Source: Caballeronia arvi | Lineage (GTDB): Bacteria > Pseudomonadota > Gammaproteobacteria > Burkholderiales > Burkholderiaceae | Assembly (NCBI RefSeq): GCF_001544695.2 | Contig: NZ_FCOM02000028.1 | Span: forward strand, 32,571-96,570 | Length of the DNA: 64,000 bases | Direction: 5' to 3' | In this document: positions 35,293 through 42,980 of the stretch, piece by piece | Position numbering within the stretch: position 1 is the stretch's first letter | How the letters are laid out: each line of letters begins with the position of its first letter | Translations under genes and position numbers: made by a program | Notes under the pieces: generated by a model | The model's input: only the letters and a program-made list of their open reading frames with translations | What the model was told of the DNA's origin: nothing | Databases searched by the model: none

Positions 35293-36321
35293 ATGAATTC
35301 ATCCACCACACGTCCGCGTATCGCGGTATTGCTCGGAGATCCCGCGGGGATCGGTCCTGAACTGATCGCCAGGCTGTTGTCGATCGACGAGAACAGGCAA
35401 CGTGCCGATCTATTTCTGATCGGCGATAGAAGCGAAGTCGACGAAGGCATGCGCATTGCCGGCGTGCGCTTTCCATATGTCGAGTCTGCGACCTTCGAGG
35501 CGGCGCGGTTCGAGCCGGGCGTACCGGTTCTGATGCACTTTCGCGGCAGTGCGAAAGCCTCCTTTGACCGCGCGCTGGCAAGCGGGAACAACGGCGCTTA
35601 TAGCCTCGATGCCTTTCGCGTAGCGCTGAAGCTCACGTCCAGCAACGATACCCAGGGCATGCTGTTTGCCCCGGTAAACAAGACGGCCTTGCACATGGCG
35701 GGCATGGAAACCGGCGACGAGATGGAATGGTTCGCCCGGCAACTCGACTACCGCGGCCCTTGCAGTGAATTCAATGTCATCGAGGAGCTCTGGACTTCGC
35801 GGGTGACCTCGCATGTCGCATTGAGGAGCGTGGGCGACCTCATCACCGAAGAAAAGATCATCGCAGCCATCGAACTGATCACGGAAGGCTTGCGTCACGC
35901 GGGAGTCGCCCGGCCACGCATCGGCGTGTGCGGCCTGAATCCGCACAACGGCGACAACGGCTCGTTCGGACGTGAAGAGCTCGACGTCATCGCGCCCGCC
36001 GTGGTTCGCGCGCAAAGCCGGGGGTTGCCGGTTGAAGGGCCCTTGCCGGCCGATACGATTTTCGTGCGCGCGCTCAGACGTGGCGAGTTCGACGGCGTGG
36101 TGACGATGTATCACGACCAGGGCCAAATTGCCATGAAGCTGATGGGTTTCGAGCGCGGCGTCACGGTGCATGGCGGCTTGCCGATCCCGGTGACTACGCC
36201 TGCGCACGGCACGGCCTTCGATATCTACGGCCAGGGCAAGGCGCATGTCGGCGCCACGCAGCATGCGTTCGACATCGTGTGCCGGATGGCTGCGAGCCGG
36301 ATCGTTTGCACCGCTCCGTGA
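35293..36321 (+). CDS. PdxA2-like 4-hydroxythreonine-4-phosphate dehydrogenase family protein
   Basis: The 342-residue protein shows PdxA family signatures: N-terminal GDPAGIGPELIA, metal-binding histidines in VTMYHDQGQIAMK and TPAHGTAFDI, and NPHNGDNGSFG near residue 215. Outside vitamin B6 synthesis, PdxA2 enzymes oxidise 4-phospho-D-threonate or -erythronate, usually next to a DUF1537 kinase. No such kinase is seen in this window. Its place behind a sugar-acid dehydratase and permease argues for a catabolic dehydrogenase rather than pyridoxine synthesis. A substrate that is phosphorylated elsewhere, or a non-phosphorylated acid, would be needed. Confidence 0.87.
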   Translation: MNSSTTRPRIAVLLGDPAGIGPELIARLLSIDENRQRADLFLIGDRSEVDEGMRIAGVRFPYVESATFEAARFEPGVPVLMHFRGSAKASFDRALASGNNGAYSLDAFRVALKLTSSNDTQGMLFAPVNKTALHMAGMETGDEMEWFARQLDYRGPCSEFNVIEELWTSRVTSHVALRSVGDLITEEKIIAAIELITEGLRHAGVARPRIGVCGLNPHNGDNGSFGREELDVIAPAVVRAQSRGLPVEGPLPADTIFVRALRRGEFDGVVTMYHDQGQIAMKLMGFERGVTVHGGLPIPVTTPAHGTAFDIYGQGKAHVGATQHAFDIVCRMAASRIVCTAP

Positions 36322-36502
36322 CGCCGACGTCTCCGGATGGTCTCGGCGAGGCAGCGAATGGCGCAGTGTTCTTCGCGCATACTTAACACATCGCTTCACC
36401 TCGCCACCCGCCCGGACATTCCCCGAAACTGACGCGAAGAAGCGTGACAAGTCTCACGACCGCGCGGATGATAAACGTTGGACGGACTGCAGAGATCCAG
36501 CG

Positions 36503-39500
36503 ATGACCGACGATCTGGCGACATGGCTGGCGCAGATTGGCCTCGGCGCGCATGCTGCGAAGTTCATCTCGCAAGGAATCGACTGGGACGTGCTCGGAGA
36601 CCTGTCCGAGCACGATCTGGAAAGCCTCGGTCTTACGCTCGGCGATCGCAAGCGGCTCGCGAAAGGGCTTGTGGCGCTGACCGACACCCAGGCGTGTTCG
36701 CATCGGAAAGACTCCTCTCTGTCCTCGTCACCCGGAGCGCTCGAGGCCGAACGGCGGCAGGTCACCGTGATGTTCGTCGATCTCATCGGCTCGACAGCGC
36801 TGGCCGAGCGCTTCGATCCAGAGGATATGCGACGCCTTCTGGGCGGCTACCATCAAGCGTGCGCCCGCGCGATCGAAGCTCATGAAGGCCGTATCGCGCT
36901 ATATCTCGGCGACGGCCTGCTCGTTTATTTCGGTTATCCCAACGCGCACGAAGACGATGCCACCCGTGCGGTCCTGGCCGCGCTCGCCGCCATAGCGGCG
37001 CTTCGCGAGGCGAACGATCACATCGAGAAAGAGTACGGCGTGCGCCTGCGCGTGCGGATCGGAATCGAAACAGGACTTGTCGTCGCCGGCGCGATTGGCG
37101 CTGGATCGTCGCTGGATCACCAGGCGATCGTCGGAGAAGCGCCGATCATCGCCGAAAGGCTGCAATCGCTGGCTCCGCCCGATGCGATCGTCGTGGGGCC
37201 GACGACGCAACGTCTGATCGAAGGAACGTTCAGGCTTGAAAATCTCGGCTGGCGAGAACTAAAAGGAATCACCGGTCCGGTCCGGGTCCAACGCGTTCTG
37301 GCGCAGATGGATGCGATCGATCGCTTCGAACTCAGGGCTGTCCACGGTATAACGCCGCTCGTCGGCCGGGCTGCGGAACTCGACATGATCTGCCAGCGCT
37401 GGAGGCAGAGCGTCGCGGGCGAAATGCGCTGCGTATTGCTGACCGGCGAGCCGGGTATCGGCAAATCCCGATTGCTGCGGGCGCTCTGCGACACCATCAG
37501 CGAGGAGTCGCACGCGATCGTTTCGCTGCACTGCTCCGCGTACTATCGCAACAGCCCTTTTTGGCCGGTACTGCGCTGGCTCCAGCGCGCTCTCGGGATC
37601 GGCCAGGATGTATCGGATGCGTCGGATGGCGAGCGGCTGAAAGTCGAAGTCGCAAGACTCGGGATCGATGTCGACGAGACGCTTCTGGTGATCACGAACT
37701 TGCTCGGAATCCCGGCAGGCACGCGGTTTCCGGCAGTCGACACCTCTTCCCCTTCCTTCAAGCGCCGGACGCTCGACGTGCTCGTCGCCATGCTCGAAGC
37801 GTCAACGCGCGCTCAGCCGGTGCTCGTCGTTGCCGAGGACGCGCACTGGATCGATCCGTCATCACTCGAGTTTGTCCGGCTCGTGGTCGAACGGCTGGTT
37901 TCGTCCAGGCTGCTTGTCCTGCTCACGGCGCGACCGGAGTTCGAAGCGGGATCGACTTTCCCGCATCTCGTACAACTCAATCTCGATCGGCTCTCGCGCC
38001 GCGACTGTGTGGCGATGATCGAGCGGCTGACCAGTGGCAAGCGGCTTCCCGAACTCGTGCTCGATCAGATCGTCTGCAAGACGGACGGCGTGCCACTCTT
38101 CGTCGAAGAGCTGACCAAAGCCGTTCTCCAGGGGGATTTTCTGCGCGACGCCGGCGTCGGTTACGAGTTGAAGGGCACGCCACAGACGATCGAGATTCCG
38201 GACACGCTGCAGGGCTCGCTACTGTCGCGGCTCGATCGCCTCGAGCCGAGGATCAAGGAAATTGCACAGGTCGCGTCCACAGTGGGGCGGGAGTTCGACA
38301 GAAAGCTGCTCGGCCTGATTGCATCGAAGCCGGAGAACGAACTGCAGGAAACGCTCGATCGACTGATTGCCGCGGAAATCATCGTTCCTGCGTCCGCAAA
38401 GCTCGATGACGGCGACGCCTATATGTTCCGACATGCATTGATTCAGGAGATTGCCTATCAATCGCTCCTGCTGGCGGCCCGGCGGCAATATCACGCGCGG
38501 ATCGCCGCGGCCTTTGAAGAACATTATCCGGAGATCGTCGAGCGGCAGCCCGAATTGATCGCACAGAACTTCGCCGCGGCCGACCTGCCGGATCGCGCGA
38601 TCGACTATTGGCAGCGTGCCGGCGAGCGGGCGCTTGCAGGTGCGGCCTACGACGAGGCTATCGCCCATGTGCAACGCGGACTCGAACTGGTCAGGCGATG
38701 CGCCCATGGTGAGCCTGACCGGACGAGCCGCCTGCTGCCGCTGCTGCTCACGAGAGGCAGGGCCGAACTTCGACTGGCACGGCGCGAGGCGATTGCGACA
38801 TTCCGCGAGGCGGCTCGGATCGCCCGCGAGCAAAAATCCACGTCGTATCTCGTGAAGGCAGCGCTGGATTTCGACACTGCCGAGACGTTCCTCGAAGGCT
38901 CCGGCGATGCATCGCTTTCGTTGCTGAAAGAGGCGCTCGCCCTGACGGGCGCCGAGGAATCGGTCGACCGTTGCCGGCTGCTGAGCCGGTTCGTTCGCAC
39001 CGTTCACATGACAGGCGCCCACGAACCAAGCAACGAGTTCGCCATGAAGGCCGTCGCCCTCGCGCGACGTCTCAACGATCCGCCGAGCCTGTTCGACGCA
39101 TTAGCGTGCGAGTTGATGCATGTCGGCGCTCTGCCTTTGCCCGCGCAGGGGTTTGCGGAGCGCGAAAGCGTGCTGCTGGAGTTGAGGCAGATAGCGGAAG
39201 ATCTCGGCGATGCGCATTCCATCGGTCATGCCTGCGCTCGATGTCTCGCAGGGTACCTGGAGATCGGCGAAGCAGACCGGTTCGAGGACGCGCTGGAGCG
39301 GTATCGGCAGATCGCCGCGAGCGGACAGCACTTCGTCGACAAGTGGTGTGTGACAGGAGCGCAGGCGATGCGGGCCATACTCGTCGGTGACTTCGCCGAG
39401 GCGGAGCACAAGACGCGCGACTCGCTGAAGATGGCTCAGAGCGCCGACGCAAATCTCGCAACCGGTGTCTACGGGATGCAGATGTTTTCGATCCGCCGCG

Positions 39501-40111
39501 AACAGGGCCGGCTAGCGGAGGTGGCGCCGATCTTCAAGCGTTTCGTCGATACGTATTCCGAGGATGCGACGTGGCGGCCAGGTTTCATGTTGATCTGCAG
39601 CGATCTCGGCTTCGAGGCGCAGGCCCGCGACAATCTCGACCGCCTTGCGGAATCGGAACACGGCGTCCCGATGGACAGCAAGCGGCTGGTCACGCTGACG
39701 TATCTGGCGGAGGTTGCTGCGCGCCTGCAGAATCTCAAGCATGCCGAACGAATTTACTCGCTTCTTCTGCCATTTCGGGATCAGGTCGTCACTGTTCCGG
39801 TCTTCACGCTTTGCTGCGGATCTGCCGCACGTTTTCTCGGCATGCTCGCCCATGCGCTCGGCGACTGGACAGCGGCCGAACAGCATTTCGAATACGCATT
39901 GCAGATGGACGAGCGCTTGCGAGCCTGGCCCTGGCTCGCCCATAGCCGACACGAATATGCGCTCATGCTGGCGGCGCGCAATCGAATCGAAGACAAAGCC
40001 CGAGCGCAAGATCTGCTCTCGATGGCGGCGGACGTTGCCAGGAAACTCAAGATGTTTGCGCTGGTCGAGCGCATCGGTGGTGGGCAGACCGGCGCACACA
40101 CCAGAAACTAG
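36503..40111 (+). CDS. SAM domain, class III cyclase, AAA ATPase and TPR signalling protein
   Basis: This 1,202-residue protein has four parts. A SAM domain covers residues ~1-62 (WLAQIGLGAHAAKF). A class III nucleotide-cyclase domain covers ~85-265, with metal aspartates Asp93 (FVDLIGST) and Asp137 (LGDGLLVYF). An AAA_16-type ATPase follows with Walker A GEPGIGKS and Walker B-like VVAEDAHWID. A long helical C-terminus (~690-1200) resembles TPR repeats. In canonical cyclases the transition-state Asn lies four residues before Arg; here GEAPIIAERL has Ile215 with Arg219, so catalysis may be lost or altered. The ATG at 36503 is chosen because the SAM domain begins there; an upstream reading to 36245 overlaps the PdxA gene. 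It may sense an unknown input and signal via nucleotide or protein interactions. Confidence 0.9.
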   Translation: MTDDLATWLAQIGLGAHAAKFISQGIDWDVLGDLSEHDLESLGLTLGDRKRLAKGLVALTDTQACSHRKDSSLSSSPGALEAERRQVTVMFVDLIGSTALAERFDPEDMRRLLGGYHQACARAIEAHEGRIALYLGDGLLVYFGYPNAHEDDATRAVLAALAAIAALREANDHIEKEYGVRLRVRIGIETGLVVAGAIGAGSSLDHQAIVGEAPIIAERLQSLAPPDAIVVGPTTQRLIEGTFRLENLGWRELKGITGPVRVQRVLAQMDAIDRFELRAVHGITPLVGRAAELDMICQRWRQSVAGEMRCVLLTGEPGIGKSRLLRALCDTISEESHAIVSLHCSAYYRNSPFWPVLRWLQRALGIGQDVSDASDGERLKVEVARLGIDVDETLLVITNLLGIPAGTRFPAVDTSSPSFKRRTLDVLVAMLEASTRAQPVLVVAEDAHWIDPSSLEFVRLVVERLVSSRLLVLLTARPEFEAGSTFPHLVQLNLDRLSRRDCVAMIERLTSGKRLPELVLDQIVCKTDGVPLFVEELTKAVLQGDFLRDAGVGYELKGTPQTIEIPDTLQGSLLSRLDRLEPRIKEIAQVASTVGREFDRKLLGLIASKPENELQETLDRLIAAEIIVPASAKLDDGDAYMFRHALIQEIAYQSLLLAARRQYHARIAAAFEEHYPEIVERQPELIAQNFAAADLPDRAIDYWQRAGERALAGAAYDEAIAHVQRGLELVRRCAHGEPDRTSRLLPLLLTRGRAELRLARREAIATFREAARIAREQKSTSYLVKAALDFDTAETFLEGSGDASLSLLKEALALTGAEESVDRCRLLSRFVRTVHMTGAHEPSNEFAMKAVALARRLNDPPSLFDALACELMHVGALPLPAQGFAERESVLLELRQIAEDLGDAHSIGHACARCLAGYLEIGEADRFEDALERYRQIAASGQHFVDKWCVTGAQAMRAILVGDFAEAEHKTRDSLKMAQSADANLATGVYGMQMFSIRREQGRLAEVAPIFKRFVDTYSEDATWRPGFMLICSDLGFEAQARDNLDRLAESEHGVPMDSKRLVTLTYLAEVAARLQNLKHAERIYSLLLPFRDQVVTVPVFTLCCGSAARFLGMLAHALGDWTAAEQHFEYALQMDERLRAWPWLAHSRHEYALMLAARNRIEDKARAQDLLSMAADVARKLKMFALVERIGGGQTGAHTRN

Positions 40112-40168
40112 CACGGACTATCGCACGGCTTCACGTACAGCGTGCCGTCACTATCGGAGGAGGATGCC

Positions 40169-40426
40169 ATGCCACGTTTCATGATTGAACGTAATTTCGC
40201 AGAACAACTCGAGGTCACGGCCGACAGTGCGACGAACGTGAAGAGAATCAACGACGAGGAGGGCGTCGAGTGGCTTTTTTCGTTTCTCAGCGCGGACAAG
40301 AAGAAGACTTACTGCCTGTACGAGGCACCCAATGCCGACGCTATTCGCGCCGCCGCACGCCGGGCTAATTTGCCGGCCGATGTGATCATCGAGGTAAGCG
40401 ATTTGCGGCCCGAGATGTTCAGCTAG
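40169..40426 (+). CDS. DUF4242 small protein
   Basis: This 85-residue soluble protein matches the DUF4242 pattern: MPRFMIER start, a central VEWLFSFLSADKKKTYCLYEAPN strand-loop-strand and a terminal LPADVIIEVSDLRPEMF. A strong GGAGGAGG ribosome binding site precedes the ATG at 40169. The family is small and ferredoxin-like; one Streptomyces member is described as nickel binding, but no function is established here. It lies 57 bases after the cyclase-AAA gene in the same direction and could be co-transcribed. Only one cysteine is present. Confidence 0.8.
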   Translation: MPRFMIERNFAEQLEVTADSATNVKRINDEEGVEWLFSFLSADKKKTYCLYEAPNADAIRAAARRANLPADVIIEVSDLRPEMFS

Positions 40427-40526
40427 ATGACGCGGCACCGATTTCCTGAACGCAGTTGCACACCCCGCCGGGCAGGGTTGGCGAAAGCTTGATGCAATAG
40501 AATTCCAATCTCTCAAAAAACGCCGG

Positions 40527-40542
40527 GACCGGAATACCGGTC
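40527..40542. promoter_or_regulatory. Perfect 16-base palindrome upstream of the GntP permease gene
   Basis: GACCGGAATACCGGTC forms two 6-base arms around AATA in the 247-base gap before the GntP-type permease. The size and symmetry suit a dimeric repressor operator. No cognate regulator gene is adjacent, so the assignment is speculative. Nothing else coding was recognised in the gap. Confidence 0.4.
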
Positions 40543-40673
40543 GCGTCACGACATGGCTGGCGCTGTCATGAGACGGCGCTTCTCCTATCGACCTTGCATC
40601 GCGGCGACGGCGACCGCCTGTAGCCGGAGCATGCATGCGCGCCGGGAAAACCAGCCCAAACCGAGAGTCATTC

Positions 40674-42059
40674 ATGACCCATCTGGACATACAGTTGTTG
40701 CTGACCGCGCTGGTCAGCGTGTTGTTGTTGGTCGCGCTCATCGTGTCGCGCGTCAAGATGCACCCGCTGCTCGCGTTGCTCGTCGTTTCCGTTGGCGTCG
40801 GCTTTGCAACCGGCATGGAGCCGGGAAGCATCGTCAAGCATTTGATCGATGGCGCGGGCAAGACATTGGGCGCGGTGGGCGTCGTCATCGCATTAGGCGC
40901 CATGCTGGGCAAGATCCTGGCCGATGCTGGCATCACCGAGCAAATCGCCGAAGCCATTCTGCGACACGCTTCCGATCGGATGATCCCGTGGGCCATGACG
41001 CTGGTGGCCTTTATCGTGGGCATTCCGATGTTCTTCGAGGTGGGTCTGGTGGTCATGTTGCCTCTGATATTCAGCGTGGCGCGCAAGCTGGAAAGCCACG
41101 CTCGCTTCAAAGGCTCGGCTTACGTGTACGTCGGCGTTCCCGTGATCGCGGCGCTCGCCGCCATGCATGGCATGGTGCCGCCTCACCCCGGGCCTTTGAC
41201 AGCCATCGCCACCCTCAAAACGTCGGTGGGCCCCACCATGCTGTATGGCTTCCTTGCAGCCATTCCGGCGATGATTCTGGGCGGCCCGCTCTATGGCGCG
41301 CTCATTTCGCCTCGCATGAGCACCAAACCCGATCAGGCTCTGCTGGACCAGTTCACCGTCACCGGGAGGGCCGACGGCGGCGAGCGGCCCGGCGTCGCGC
41401 TCGGCGTGCTGGCCGCCTTGCTACCCGCCATCCTGATGCTGGTTCATGCCGTCGCCGAAATGGTGCTGCCGAAGGGCACCGCGGCCATGCATGTGGCCAG
41501 CTTTCTGGGCAATCCTCTGATCGCCATGCTGCTGGGTGTGCTGTTCGCCATCGTGGCCCTGGTCATCGCGCGCGGAGGCGATGCCGACAAGCTGCGCGAC
41601 GCGCTCGGCCAGAGTCTCAGGCCGATCGCTTCCATCATCATGATCATCGCCGGAGGCGGCGCCTTCCAGCAGATGCTGACCAGTGCCAAGGTGGGCGATG
41701 CCATCGTGCATCTGACGCAGCAGTTCGCCTTTCCCCCGCTGATCCTGGGCTGGCTGATCGCCATGCTGCTTTCCGTCTCCACCGGCTCGGCCACCGTGGG
41801 TATCGTGGGCGCAGCCGGCCTGCTCGCGCCGCTGGCCGGCGTCGACCCGAGCCTGAACCTGCCTTTGCTGGCGTTGTCCATTGGCTGCGGCTCGCTGTTT
41901 TTCAACTATGCCAACCACGCTGGCTTCTGGATGGTCAAGGAATCGTTCGGTATGACCATGGGCGAAGCCACCAAAACAATCTCGGTGGTTCAGTCCATCG
42001 TGGCTGTGGTGGGATTGATCATGGTGCTGGTTTTCAACGCGGCGCTTCCTGTTCATTGA
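40674..42059 (+). CDS. GntP-family gluconate/hydroxyacid:H+ permease
   Basis: This 461-residue inner-membrane permease belongs to the GntP family. It has twelve or more hydrophobic segments and the characteristic stretches HGMVPPHPGPLTAIATL and ISTGSATV-like VSTGSATVGIVGAAGL, followed by NHAGFWMVKESFG. GntP members import gluconate, glycerate and related hydroxyacids. The ATG at 40674 is chosen because a GAGAG ribosome binding site precedes it and the protein then begins at the first helix. It is followed after 33 bases by a maleate-isomerase-fold protein, suggesting a shared hydroxy/dicarboxylic acid substrate. Confidence 0.9.
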   Translation: MTHLDIQLLLTALVSVLLLVALIVSRVKMHPLLALLVVSVGVGFATGMEPGSIVKHLIDGAGKTLGAVGVVIALGAMLGKILADAGITEQIAEAILRHASDRMIPWAMTLVAFIVGIPMFFEVGLVVMLPLIFSVARKLESHARFKGSAYVYVGVPVIAALAAMHGMVPPHPGPLTAIATLKTSVGPTMLYGFLAAIPAMILGGPLYGALISPRMSTKPDQALLDQFTVTGRADGGERPGVALGVLAALLPAILMLVHAVAEMVLPKGTAAMHVASFLGNPLIAMLLGVLFAIVALVIARGGDADKLRDALGQSLRPIASIIMIIAGGGAFQQMLTSAKVGDAIVHLTQQFAFPPLILGWLIAMLLSVSTGSATVGIVGAAGLLAPLAGVDPSLNLPLLALSIGCGSLFFNYANHAGFWMVKESFGMTMGEATKTISVVQSIVAVVGLIMVLVFNAALPVH

Positions 42060-42092
42060 ATCGTCGGCGAGATCTAACTGGAGGAAAGGCTC

Positions 42093-42869
42093 ATGTGGCA
42101 GGCTGATGGTTTCAGCACGACGCGCATCGGTGTTCTTACCCCGCACGCAGACGTGGTCCCCGAGTCGGAATTCAACGCGATGAGGCCAGAAGGCATTTCT
42201 ATTCACGCTGCCCGAGTGCCTCTGGGGGTGTACAAGCCCGGAGGCGTTATGGACACCGAAATTGCCGATGATCCTGTTCGTGCCTTCGCTGAACCGCCGC
42301 TTGTTGACGATGCTGCAGAGATGCTCGCATCAGCGCCTCTGCATGCAATCGTCTATGCGTTCACCAGTAGCAGCTACGTGCGGGGCCGCCCCGATGACGC
42401 CAGACTGAAACAGCGGCTGGAAGCTCGCACGCGAGGGATTCCTGTTGTTATTTCCAGTGCGGCCGCGGTCGCCGCCCTCGAGAATCTCAACGTCACCAGG
42501 CTTGCGTTGATCAGTCCACCTTGGTTTTCGGCGGAAATGGACCGGCAGGGCGCCCGATACTTTCAAACATGCGGGTTCGACGTGGTAAGCAATGGACCCG
42601 CCGGATTACCATCCGACCAGCACGCGATTCAACCCGGCGAGCTATTCGAATGGGTCCGCACCCATACGGCCAAGAGCGCGCAGGCTGTGTTCATCGGTGG
42701 CAATGGCTTCCGTGCCGTTGGCGTCGTCAAGGCTCTTGAAGAAGCGCTCGGGATTCCAGTTCTCACCGCAAACCAGGTCTCGTTCTGGCAAGCCCTCATC
42801 CAATCGGGTTCGCAGGCGTCAATCACGAATTATGGGCACATATTCGGCCTTCGACCGCCCGCTCATTAG
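42093..42869 (+). CDS. Maleate isomerase / Asp-Glu racemase-fold protein lacking both catalytic cysteines
   Basis: The 258-residue protein has the maleate cis-trans isomerase/arylmalonate decarboxylase layout: TTRIGVLTPHADVVPESEF at the start, then two similar lobes. The usual first catalytic position, C-T-S-x-S, reads FTSSS here (AFTSSSYV). The usual second one, C-T-N-x-R-A, reads GNGFRA (FIGGNGFRA), so neither catalytic cysteine is present; the only cysteine I see is in FQTCGFDV. It follows the GntP permease by 33 bases with a GGAGGAAAGG ribosome binding site. A non-cysteine lyase, isomerase or binding role is possible; the actual reaction is unknown. Confidence 0.8.
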   Translation: MWQADGFSTTRIGVLTPHADVVPESEFNAMRPEGISIHAARVPLGVYKPGGVMDTEIADDPVRAFAEPPLVDDAAEMLASAPLHAIVYAFTSSSYVRGRPDDARLKQRLEARTRGIPVVISSAAAVAALENLNVTRLALISPPWFSAEMDRQGARYFQTCGFDVVSNGPAGLPSDQHAIQPGELFEWVRTHTAKSAQAVFIGGNGFRAVGVVKALEEALGIPVLTANQVSFWQALIQSGSQASITNYGHIFGLRPPAH

Positions 42870-42980
42870 CCGAAATAGCTCGTTCTGAACGGCTCATCTG
42901 TCGATGTCGAATGTGAAACGCGCTGGACGGAGCGCGAGACGCGCGTCGCGCGCCCGCGCTTCTGGTTTTGAACTGCAGTG

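Noticed and set aside
36245..36502. N-terminal extension of the cyclase-AAA protein
   Set aside because: It overlaps the PdxA gene end and is unlike the family; the SAM domain starts at the ATG at 36503.
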